Assembly (NCBI GenBank): GCA_934272745.1
Contig: CAKQSI010000064.1
Coordinates: 1-6,260 of the forward strand
Direction: 5' to 3'
Length of the DNA stretch: 6,260 nucleotides
Source of the DNA: an uncultured Clostridia bacterium
Lineage (GTDB): Bacteria; Bacillota; Clostridia; Christensenellales; Borkfalkiaceae
Shown: positions 1 through 5,159 of the stretch, piece by piece
How the letters are laid out: each line of letters opens with the position of its first letter
Numbering within the stretch: position 1 is the stretch's first letter
Notes under the pieces: generated by a model
Told to the model about the DNA's origin: nothing
The model's database searches: none
Seen by the model: only the letters and a program-made list of their open reading frames with translations
Translations under genes and position numbers: made by a program

Positions 1-64
1 CTACGAGCGGCGTTTAACGCCGCATAAATCGGTTTATCACCGCAAAAATAGTTAGGGATGGCGG
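1..64. other. Left-edge non-coding segment with a short hairpin
   Basis: No gene can be supported here. Positions 7-23 form a perfect 7-bp stem (GCGGCGT / ACGCCGC) with a TTA loop. There is no T-run on either side, so it is not a convincing intrinsic terminator. One frame is open from base 2 to a TAG at 53-55 and could be the last 17 codons of an upstream gene, but such a short open stretch is not evidence by itself. Confidence 0.35.
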
Positions 65-123
65 ATGGAATCCCTAGGGATTCCATTCGTCACCCTTCCT
101 GCCGGAAAGGCGGCTTTTTTGCC
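65..123. repeat. Dispersed repeat copy 1 with a perfect 22-bp palindrome
   Basis: Positions 74-92 (CTAGGGATTCCATTCGTCA) are identical to 6185-6203. After a 9-nt spacer, 102-123 matches 6214-6235 at 19 of 22 positions, centred on a GGCG...TTTTT...GCC hairpin-like core. The spacing of the two blocks is conserved to within one base, so this is a composite repeat and not a chance match. In this copy only, 65-86 is a perfect 22-bp palindrome centred between 75 and 76, because the left half mirrors the repeat's leading edge. No transposase is encoded nearby. It may be a non-autonomous intergenic repeat; its function is unknown. Confidence 0.6.
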
Positions 124-305
124 CTGCGTGCGCGGGCGTTTGGTAAAACCTCGCCTTGCAAAAGAAGGGCGCCGCACCGGAAGAAAGCGGCGTTCTTCTT
201 CGCCGGTAGCGAAAGTTCCGCTTTGCGGCAATAAATCTCCGCCCGCAGAAGCAAAAAACCACCGTTTCTTTTTACGCAAAAATTACGGAAAAGCGACCGA
301 AATTG
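124..305. other. Non-coding stretch downstream of repeat copy 1
   Basis: Overlapping frames are open on both strands, but none has a good ribosome binding site or a recognisable domain, and their products are Arg/Pro-rich as expected for translated GC-rich non-coding DNA. An imperfect hairpin lies at 176-207 (ACCGG...CCGGT ends, with AAGAA/TTCTT inside). The stretch may be the rest of a longer repeat element starting at 65. This cannot be tested here because copy 2 runs off the window edge. Confidence 0.35.
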
Positions 306-335
306 TTGAAATTCCTGCGAATCTTATGCTATAAT
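306..335 (+). promoter_or_regulatory. Sigma-70/SigA-type promoter with extended -10
   Basis: The -35 box is TTGAAA (306-311). An 18-bp spacer separates it from a consensus TATAAT -10 box (330-335). TG at 327-328 adds an extended -10 (TGCTATAAT). This is the best promoter in the window. A start site about 7 nt past the -10 box falls at about 342, the A of the ATG of the next gene, which suggests a leaderless transcript. Confidence 0.8.
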
Positions 336-341
336 AGTTCT

Positions 342-872
342 ATGCAATACACGACTCATTACGATTATCCGTTGCTGGACGAATTTTTTCATTTTAACAT
401 TCTGCGCACGGCAACCAAAAAGCGGAAACTGCCCGCGGTAATTATCTTCAGCCTGATCGTTTACGTGGGGTCGGCATATTTTTTGCTGACTTCTAAAAAG
501 TTCTCCTGGCTGTTTTACACGCTGATCGGCGTGGTGCTGCTTTCGGACGCGCTCGTGCTTTATTTTTGGCTGACCATTACCAGACGCGCCCAAAAGAGCA
601 ATCCGGCACTGTTTACCGCCGTCAACGATTACGCGTTTGAAAGCCGTCATTTTACCGTGTCTTCGGTTGCGGGGAATCAGACCGAAACCCGCATCGTAAA
701 GTACGAAGACCTGCGCTGCGTTGCGGAAACGCCCCGTTGTTTTTATCTGTTTATGACCGAAACTTCGGGCTATATCGTAAACAAGGTGGAAACGACCGAA
801 GCAGACGCCGAGCGACTGGCAGTGTTTTTGAAAAACAAGTGTAAACTCCGCTATTATTACCGGAAGCGTTGA
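342..872 (+). CDS. YcxB-like two-helix membrane protein
   Basis: A 176-aa protein of unknown biochemical role. It starts with a polar segment (1-30). Two hydrophobic helices follow at about residues 31-50 and 54-79, joined by a very short Lys-containing turn. The C-terminal cytoplasmic-type domain (about 90-176) has the pattern of the YcxB-like family: a beta-rich stretch ending in ETRIVKYEDLRCVAET, then FYLFMTETSGYIVNKVE, then a helix and a basic end (YYYRKR). The ATG at 342 is chosen over an in-frame TTG at 303. The promoter at 306-335 lies between the two, so a transcript from it cannot contain the TTG. No Shine-Dalgarno sequence precedes 342, in keeping with leaderless translation. No clear terminator follows; the next gene is 288 bp away. 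The family assignment rests on remembered motif pattern and topology, so it is moderately secure. Confidence 0.8.
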   Translation: MQYTTHYDYPLLDEFFHFNILRTATKKRKLPAVIIFSLIVYVGSAYFLLTSKKFSWLFYTLIGVVLLSDALVLYFWLTITRRAQKSNPALFTAVNDYAFESRHFTVSSVAGNQTETRIVKYEDLRCVAETPRCFYLFMTETSGYIVNKVETTEADAERLAVFLKNKCKLRYYYRKR

Positions 873-891
873 GCACGCGGCGGCGTATTCG

Positions 892-981
892 GCCGGAAAT
901 GCCGGGATTGGTGCGGCGCTTTCAGCCGGAAATGCAGGGACTGGTGCGGCGCTTTCAGCCGAAAACTCCGAGCCGCTTTCA
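892..981. repeat. 33-bp degenerate tandem repeat between genes
   Basis: Two 33-bp units lie head to tail at 892-924 and 925-957. They differ at only a few positions, and both end in TGCGGCGCTTTCA. A shortened third unit follows at 958-981, and a faint trace (GCTGACTCC) comes after it. Read on the minus strand, the units spell an Ala-Glu-Ser-led peptide (AESAAPVPAFP, AESAAPIPAFP). They align with the 27-bp repeats inside rsmF at 1727-1876, but in the opposite orientation. No minus-strand gene is supported here, so it is treated as non-coding repeat DNA. Confidence 0.75.
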
Positions 982-1092
982 GCTGACTCCCCGCGGCGCT
1001 TGCTCTGCTTTTCGCCCGTAGGAACCGAATTTTAACATACGTATGCCGGTTTTCGGCACAAACGCTCCACGCAAACGCTTTAATTTCCCCGC

Positions 1093-1120
1093 AAAACGGA
1101 AGAAAAATCTTTTCCGTTTT
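1093..1120. terminator. Possible bidirectional terminator or leader hairpin upstream of yfcE
   Basis: A 9-bp stem AAAACGGAA (1093-1101) pairs with TTCCGTTTT (1112-1120) around a 10-nt A-rich loop. The A-run on one side and T-run on the other resemble a weak intrinsic terminator on either strand, placed between the YcxB-like gene and yfcE. The GC core is only 3 bp and the T-run is part of the stem, so it could instead be a leader structure. No convincing promoter for yfcE was found in 873-1150. Confidence 0.3.
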
Positions 1121-1160
1121 CCGACTTTCAACGCGTTCATTTTCAAAAAGAGGAAGAGAT

Positions 1161-1694
1161 ATGAAAACCGTAATTGCATCCGATATCCACGGCAGTCTGC
1201 CGGCGCTTTCGGCAGTATTTTCCGCAGTAAAGAGAGAAAACGCCGATTTGTTGGTTTTGCTTGGCGACCTGTATTATCACGGACCGCGGAATCCGCTGCC
1301 CGAGGGTTATGCGCCCATGAAAGTGGCGGAAGCGCTGAACGCTTATCCCGGCAAATTCGTCGCCGTCCGCGGTAATTGCGACGCGGCGGTGGATCAGACC
1401 GTATCCGCGTTTTCGTTCTGCACGCATTTCGCGCTTGCTTCCAAAGGAAAGACCGTCTTTTTAACGCACGGCGACGTTTATTCGCCCGAAAACCCGCCGA
1501 AAGGCTTCGATATTTTAATCAACGGGCATTTCCATACCGCGCTTTTGGAAAAGCGCGGCGACCTTATCGTTGCAAATCCCGGCTCGCCCGCGCTCCCCAA
1601 AGGGGGAACGGCACCCTCCTATCTCGTATTGGACGAAGGGGCGCTGACCCTGAAAACCCTTGCCGGGGAAACGGAGGAAATCCTCTCGTGGTAA
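1161..1694 (+). CDS. yfcE: YfcE/MJ0936-type metallophosphoesterase
   Basis: A cytoplasmic phosphodiesterase of the calcineurin-like metallophosphatase superfamily. Members hydrolyse phosphodiester model substrates using two metal ions (Mn in E. coli YfcE); the natural substrate is not settled. All metal-binding motifs are present in order: SDIHG (D8, H10), GDLYYHG (D36), GNCD (N72, D74), THG (H103), GHFH (H123, H125) and NPGS (139-142). At 177 aa it is full length for the family (about 180). A purine-rich ribosome binding site, AGGAAGAG (1151-1158), precedes the ATG closely. Its last codons overlap the GTG start of rsmF by 7 bp, so the two are translated as a coupled pair. There is no known pathway link between them. 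It looks intact and functional. Confidence 0.93.
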   Translation: MKTVIASDIHGSLPALSAVFSAVKRENADLLVLLGDLYYHGPRNPLPEGYAPMKVAEALNAYPGKFVAVRGNCDAAVDQTVSAFSFCTHFALASKGKTVFLTHGDVYSPENPPKGFDILINGHFHTALLEKRGDLIVANPGSPALPKGGTAPSYLVLDEGALTLKTLAGETEEILSW

Positions 1695-3487
1695 AGAAGC
1701 AGGGCGCACGGCAAAAGGTGCGAAATGCGGAAAGAAACGGCACCGATTCCGGCTCGAAAAGTTATAATACCGATTCCTGCGCGGCAAGTGCCTGCGCGGA
1801 AAGTTATAGTATTGACCTCTCCGCAGAAAGCGTCGGCGCCGATTCCGCCGCAAAAGAATATAATGCTAACCCCTGCGCGGCATGCGACGGCGTGCCGGCA
1901 GAGAGTGCCGAAAACTTCTGCCCCGGAAAGATAGAAAACTTCGCATTTTCGGGGGACGTACCCCCGTTTTCGGGAACGAAAGAGGAATTTCTTGCCGATA
2001 TGCGGGCGCTTTTGGGTGAGGAATTTCCCGAATATCTTGCGGCGCTTTCCGCCCCGCGGCAAAAAGCACTGCGCGTAAACACGCTGAAAATTCCGGCGGA
2101 AGAACTGAAGACCCGCCTTTCCTTGACCCGGCAAGTGCCGTTTTGCCCCACCGGATTCTATTTGCCGGACGAAAGATGGGGCAACCACCCGTACCACCAC
2201 GCGGGACTGTACTATTTGCAGGAACCCTCTGCAATGCTGCCCGCGGCGGCGATCGCCCCTTATCTTTCGGGCGAAATTCTCGACCTGTGCGCCGCGCCCG
2301 GCGGAAAAAGTACGCAGGCGGCGGCAACTATGGCGCCCGGTTCCTTTTTAGTCTGCAACGAGGCGGTTACCGCCCGCGCGAAAATTCTTGCTTCCAACTT
2401 AGAGAGGTTGGGGGTGACGGACGCCGTCATAACCAATGCGTTCCCCAAAGATCTGGAAAAGCCGTTTTACGAGCGGTTTGACGCCGTGATTGTGGACGCG
2501 CCCTGTTCCGGCGAAGGTATGTTCCGCAAAGAGGAAGCCGCGCTCCGCGACTGGAGCAGAGAAGCGGTTGCCGCTTGCGCCGCGCGACAGGCGGAAATTC
2601 TGGACAGCGCCGCAAAAATGCTGCGCCCCGGCGGGGTGATGGTCTATTCCACCTGCACCCTGAACCGTACCGAAAACGAGGATACCGTCCTGCGGTTTTT
2701 AAAGCGCCACCCCGATTTTACCACCCTTGCGCCGCGCCCCGGAATCCGCGCGCTGACCCGTCCCGGATTCGGACTTCCGGACGCGATGCGGCTGTTTCCG
2801 CACACTTTTGACGGAGAAGGGCATTTTGCCTGCCTGCTGCAAAAGCGCACTCCGGAACCCGCGGCGGAAGAAACCACATTTATGAACGCTGCACTGCCGG
2901 CGGAAGAAACTGCCGAAGCGTTTGCAAAAGCGGTAGGGGCGGCAGGCGGAAAAACGAGCCGCCTTGCAGATAATTTACAGGGTGACGTTCCCGTTTTTGC
3001 AGACCGTTTTGCAAAATCCGGTACACGCGGCAAAAAATCCGCCTCCGGTTTCCCGGCAAATTTCCAGCCGCTCGGGCAGGAAGCGGGCGCGGTCAGGGAT
3101 ATTCTTGCGCCGTTTGGCATAGACGTGAAGGAGCGGCGCCTGCTGCGGTTTAAAGATACCGTATATCTGGTGCCGGAACGCTTTTCTATCCCCGCAGGGG
3201 TGCGGTTGTTTTGCGGCGGTATTCCCGTGGCGAAGATCGAAAACCGCCGCGCGGAACCTCTGCACGGCGCAGCCCTCGCGCTGAAGCGCGGGCAAGCGGA
3301 AAACGAAATTTCTTTCCCCGCGCAAAGCGAAGAAATTACGAAATATTTAAAAGGCGAGCAGTTGTCCGTTTCCGCGCCCTTTACCGGGTACGGCGTGATC
3401 GCGGTGGACGGCTTCCCCTTGGGGGTGGTCAAATCCGCGGGCGGCGTGCTGAAAAACCACTACCCCAAGGGCTTGCGGATTTTATAA
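1688..3487 (+). CDS. rsmF: RsmF-type 16S rRNA (cytosine-5) methyltransferase with repeat-built N-terminal extension
   Basis: An S-adenosylmethionine-dependent m5C methyltransferase of the NOL1/NOP2/Sun family, acting on 16S rRNA near the decoding site (C1407 in E. coli; the exact site varies in other bacteria). The protein is 599 aa against about 450-480 usually. The canonical N-terminus begins at about residue 97 (KEEFLADMRALLGEEFPEYL). The SAM motif DLCAAPGGKS is at 199-208. Motif IV DAPCSGEG has Cys273, and motif VI YSTCTLN has Cys323, the expected catalytic nucleophile. A low-complexity linker (about 395-465) leads to the C-terminal RsmF and PUA-like RNA-binding regions, ending in GFPLGVVKSAGG and NHYPKG. 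The GTG at 1688 is chosen because GGAGG (1673-1677) lies 10 nt upstream and the overlap with yfcE allows coupling. The frame is open back to 1376, but that part is antiparallel to nothing functional and merely shadows yfcE. The next ATG (2000, residue 105) would cut into the conserved start. Residues 14-76 are 9-residue repeats, listed separately. Confidence 0.92.
   Translation: MVKKQGARQKVRNAERNGTDSGSKSYNTDSCAASACAESYSIDLSAESVGADSAAKEYNANPCAACDGVPAESAENFCPGKIENFAFSGDVPPFSGTKEEFLADMRALLGEEFPEYLAALSAPRQKALRVNTLKIPAEELKTRLSLTRQVPFCPTGFYLPDERWGNHPYHHAGLYYLQEPSAMLPAAAIAPYLSGEILDLCAAPGGKSTQAAATMAPGSFLVCNEAVTARAKILASNLERLGVTDAVITNAFPKDLEKPFYERFDAVIVDAPCSGEGMFRKEEAALRDWSREAVAACAARQAEILDSAAKMLRPGGVMVYSTCTLNRTENEDTVLRFLKRHPDFTTLAPRPGIRALTRPGFGLPDAMRLFPHTFDGEGHFACLLQKRTPEPAAEETTFMNAALPAEETAEAFAKAVGAAGGKTSRLADNLQGDVPVFADRFAKSGTRGKKSASGFPANFQPLGQEAGAVRDILAPFGIDVKERRLLRFKDTVYLVPERFSIPAGVRLFCGGIPVAKIENRRAEPLHGAALALKRGQAENEISFPAQSEEITKYLKGEQLSVSAPFTGYGVIAVDGFPLGVVKSAGGVLKNHYPKGLRIL
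1727..1876 (+). repeat. 27-bp in-frame tandem repeats encoding the RsmF N-terminal extension
   Basis: Five 27-bp units lie at 1727-1753, 1754-1780, 1796-1822, 1823-1849 and 1850-1876. A truncated 15-bp unit sits at 1781-1795, and a decayed tail continues past 1877. Because 27 = 9 codons, the units stay in frame and encode AERNGTDSG, SKSYNTDSC, AASAC, AESYSIDLS, AESVGADSA and AKEYNANPC. The approximate consensus is A-E-S-Y-N-x-D-S-C. Unit 1823-1849 aligns with the reverse complement of the intergenic units at 892-957 with about six substitutions and one 1-nt gap. The segment precedes all known RsmF domains. Confidence 0.8.
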
Positions 3488-3616
3488 CGGAGCAATTCTG
3501 ACGAGTTGAGCCTTGCCGGCACAGATTTGCAAACGAAAAGGGGTTCGCCTGCGAAATTTACCGGTCGCCAAAGCGCAGGATCTTAATAGAGTTTGGAGAT
3601 TTTATTCGCCGTCTTT
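3488..3616. other. Non-coding segment after rsmF
   Basis: No gene is visible. A 6-bp inverted repeat (CCTGCG at 3548-3553, CGCAGG at 3574-3579) encloses a 20-nt loop. No hairpin followed by a T-run was found, so a clear rsmF terminator is lacking. This is the first third of the 388-bp gap before the next operon. Confidence 0.35.
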
Positions 3617-3691
3617 ATGGGAAGCGAATTTTGAACTTGTTCAAAATTCCGCGCTGACGCGCTTTGTAAAGTAAAACTTTGCGCTTCCCAT
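3617..3691. other. 75-nt structured element folding as a four-way junction
   Basis: A perfect 10-bp closing stem joins ATGGGAAGCG (3617-3626) to CGCTTCCCAT (3682-3691). Inside are three consecutive hairpins. Arm 1 is a perfect 9-bp stem at 3627-3648 (AATTTTGAA / TTCAAAATT, loop CTTG). Arm 2 has 4 bp at 3651-3662 (GCGC / GCGC, loop TGAC) and can shift by one base. Arm 3 has 5 bp at 3668-3680 (AAAGT / ACTTT, loop AAA). The whole resembles a cloverleaf in outline, but it has no T-loop consensus, no CCA end and the wrong stem lengths for a tRNA. It could be a small structured RNA, a MITE-like non-autonomous element with 10-bp terminal inverted repeats, or a DNA recombination or protein-binding structure. 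The strand cannot be decided. Confidence 0.6.
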
Positions 3692-3768
3692 TTAAAACAG
3701 TGTCAATTTTAAAATAGAGCCAACAGAGCGTGCAAACAAAGTTTCCGAAAGAAAATTACTATTCATAA

Positions 3769-3870
3769 TCCCGGCGTGGTGTCGGGAAGCAATACCCCCG
3801 GCAAACCGCCGGGCGACAATAAACACCACCCCCGGCAAACCGCCGGGCAACGAAATATAAACCAAGGAGG
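3769..3870 (+). promoter_or_regulatory. Three-hairpin leader with 20-bp direct repeats and strong RBS
   Basis: Hairpin 1 is TCCCG / CGGGA (3769-3773 with 3783-3787). Hairpins 2 and 3 come from an identical 20-bp sequence, CCCCCGGCAAACCGCCGGGC, at 3795-3814 and 3829-3848 (34-bp period). Each folds as CCCGGC-AAACC-GCCGGG. Because the repeats are identical, the right arm of hairpin 2 can also pair with the left arm of hairpin 3, giving a competing fold. AAGGAGG (3864-3870) is a near-perfect ribosome binding site 5 nt before the ATG at 3876. A weak -10-like CATAAT (3764-3769) sits just before the hairpins, but no good -35 box accompanies it. The leader is a candidate for regulation by RNA structure or by a protein binding the repeats. 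No known riboswitch class is recognised. Confidence 0.5.
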
Positions 3871-3875
3871 TTATT

Positions 3876-5159
3876 ATGCCGCAGATTACAGTTGCGGACG
3901 ACGTCGTAAAAAAGATCAGGGAACGCCTGATCGAGCGCACCGTTTCCGCAGAAGAACTTGCCGATCACGTCGGCATGACGTACGAAGCGATGCAGGCGGT
4001 ATTTTCCGGCAAAAGCGCGTTTGACAATCCGACGCTGGAAAAAATTGCGCCCTTCCTCGGCTTCGCCCCCGAAGAACTCATCACCGACCGCCGCGGCGCG
4101 AAAGAGGAGGATTCCCCCTACTTTAAAGCGGTTGCGGGCGGCATGCTGGGCGTGAAGCGACTGGAGGGCGACCGCGATCAGGTCAATACGGCGGACGCCT
4201 GCGGAAAATATTTCATCGAATACGCGGTAGACGCGAAAGACAACAAAGTTTTTCAGTATCTTTTGTCCAGCCGTGCCATGCCGATGTACCCTTCCGCGGG
4301 GAAAACGCGCGCGCTTTTGCGGGTCGCCACGGGGTGCCTGCGGTGCAACCTCAACCCGGACAGTTATCTCGATTCCTTCCTTTCCGAAGTGAAAAAAGGC
4401 GGATTTTCGGGCGCGCCTGCGGAAGAATTTTTACGGGAACTGGAATCGCATAACCGCACCGACCTGTTTGAAAAATTGCTCGATTTCCGCGTGACGTCCG
4501 TCAAAAAAGTGTTAGGTCCCATCAATAAAAGTACGACTTCGCCTTTATTTACGGAAGAAGAAGCGCTTGTTTTCGTTTCCGGACTGCATTTAAAAACGCT
4601 GTTTTCGTTCCTGCTTCCCCGGCTGAAAAATCCCGCCGAAAACTGCCGCTATCTGGCAAGCGAAGGCTTTCTGGACGGGCTGAAAGAAGCGCTGGAATTT
4701 TTAAAGGCAAAGGATCCGCTCTACCCCGCGGCGCTGGAAGAAAAACTCGCCGCGTGCGCCGTAAAAGCGGGACGGGAAGAGGTACTGGAATTTTTGTTTT
4801 CCCTCGGCAACGCCGACGCGAAGAACCTCATTCTGCTCGCCCTTGCGGAAAAGAACGACGTCGCCGCGGAATATCTTGCGGAAAAACTGGACGAAAAAGA
4901 CGCGGAATTCGTCGCGCTCCGTGCGGCGAATCTCGATCGGCTTTCTCCGCTGAAGGCGCTTTTGCGCAGGTTTAAATCCAACGGCGATTTCTATACGCGC
5001 GCGTTTGCGGTTTCCCCCGGCGGGGCGGGAGAAATGAACCGGTTTTTGACCTTAAGAGGCGCCAGATTTACCGAACACACGCTGTCCGCCCCCGAAAAGG
5101 CCAATTTCTTTTTGCAGGAATACATCAATCAAAAAACCAAAGGAGAAGGGAAGTCATGA
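3876..5159 (+). CDS. XRE-type helix-turn-helix protein with degenerate ankyrin-like helical C-terminal region
   Basis: A 427-aa protein with no recognised specific function. Residues about 10-69 fit a Cro/CI-family helix-turn-helix: a first helix VVKKIRERLIER, then SAEELADHVGM and TYEAMQAVFSGK, then the typical ending LEKIAPFLGFAPEEL. The rest is almost entirely helical and soluble. About 260-390 shows ankyrin-like cadence (AVKAGREEVLEFLFSLGN, then LILLALAEKNDVAAEYLAEKL), but the repeats are too degenerate to be certain. A stretch with Cys residues (ATGCLRCNLNP) lies near 155-165. The start is fixed by AAGGAGG at 3864-3870. The stop overlaps the next gene's ATG as ATGA, so the pair forms an operon and may work together. 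It could be a transcription factor that senses a partner through its repeat domain, or an adaptor that has lost DNA binding. Confidence 0.8.
   Translation: MPQITVADDVVKKIRERLIERTVSAEELADHVGMTYEAMQAVFSGKSAFDNPTLEKIAPFLGFAPEELITDRRGAKEEDSPYFKAVAGGMLGVKRLEGDRDQVNTADACGKYFIEYAVDAKDNKVFQYLLSSRAMPMYPSAGKTRALLRVATGCLRCNLNPDSYLDSFLSEVKKGGFSGAPAEEFLRELESHNRTDLFEKLLDFRVTSVKKVLGPINKSTTSPLFTEEEALVFVSGLHLKTLFSFLLPRLKNPAENCRYLASEGFLDGLKEALEFLKAKDPLYPAALEEKLAACAVKAGREEVLEFLFSLGNADAKNLILLALAEKNDVAAEYLAEKLDEKDAEFVALRAANLDRLSPLKALLRRFKSNGDFYTRAFAVSPGGAGEMNRFLTLRGARFTEHTLSAPEKANFFLQEYINQKTKGEGKS

Noticed and set aside
2..55. Tail of an upstream gene ending at TAG 53-55
   Set aside because: Only 17 codons are visible with no family signal. 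An open frame of this length is common by chance, so it is not listed as a gene.
65..334. 89-codon open frame on the + strand
   Set aside because: It starts inside the palindrome of a dispersed repeat, has no good ribosome binding site, its product is Arg/Pro-rich with no domain, and it runs through the promoter of the next gene. Frames on the other strand are equally open.
303..341. TTG start 13 codons upstream for the YcxB-like gene
   Set aside because: The -35 and -10 boxes lie within this segment, so a transcript from that promoter cannot include the TTG. The extra residues also do not look like part of the family.
1376..1687. Longer N-terminus for RsmF (frame open from 1376)
   Set aside because: This part overlaps yfcE in another frame, gives an Arg-rich nonsense product, and no ribosome binding site supports it. 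The GTG at 1688 has GGAGG at a proper distance.
1619..2200. 193-codon minus-strand open frame
   Set aside because: It is a shadow of rsmF and its repeats. The Cys/Arg/Gly-rich product arises from reading the 27-bp repeats backwards, and no start signal is seen.
2644..3432. 262-codon minus-strand open frame
   Set aside because: It lies fully opposite conserved RsmF coding sequence. Long antisense frames are expected in GC-rich genes, and the product (Ser/Arg/Ala-rich) has no recognisable domain.
3617..3691. tRNA gene, suggested by the cloverleaf-like fold and 75-nt length
   Set aside because: The closing stem is 10 bp, not 7. There is no TTCGA-type T-loop, D-loop GG or CCA, and the arms do not match tRNA geometry.
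3795..3848. CRISPR-like repeat
   Set aside because: There are only two 20-bp copies with a 14-bp gap, no array and no cas genes. The units are better explained as leader hairpins.
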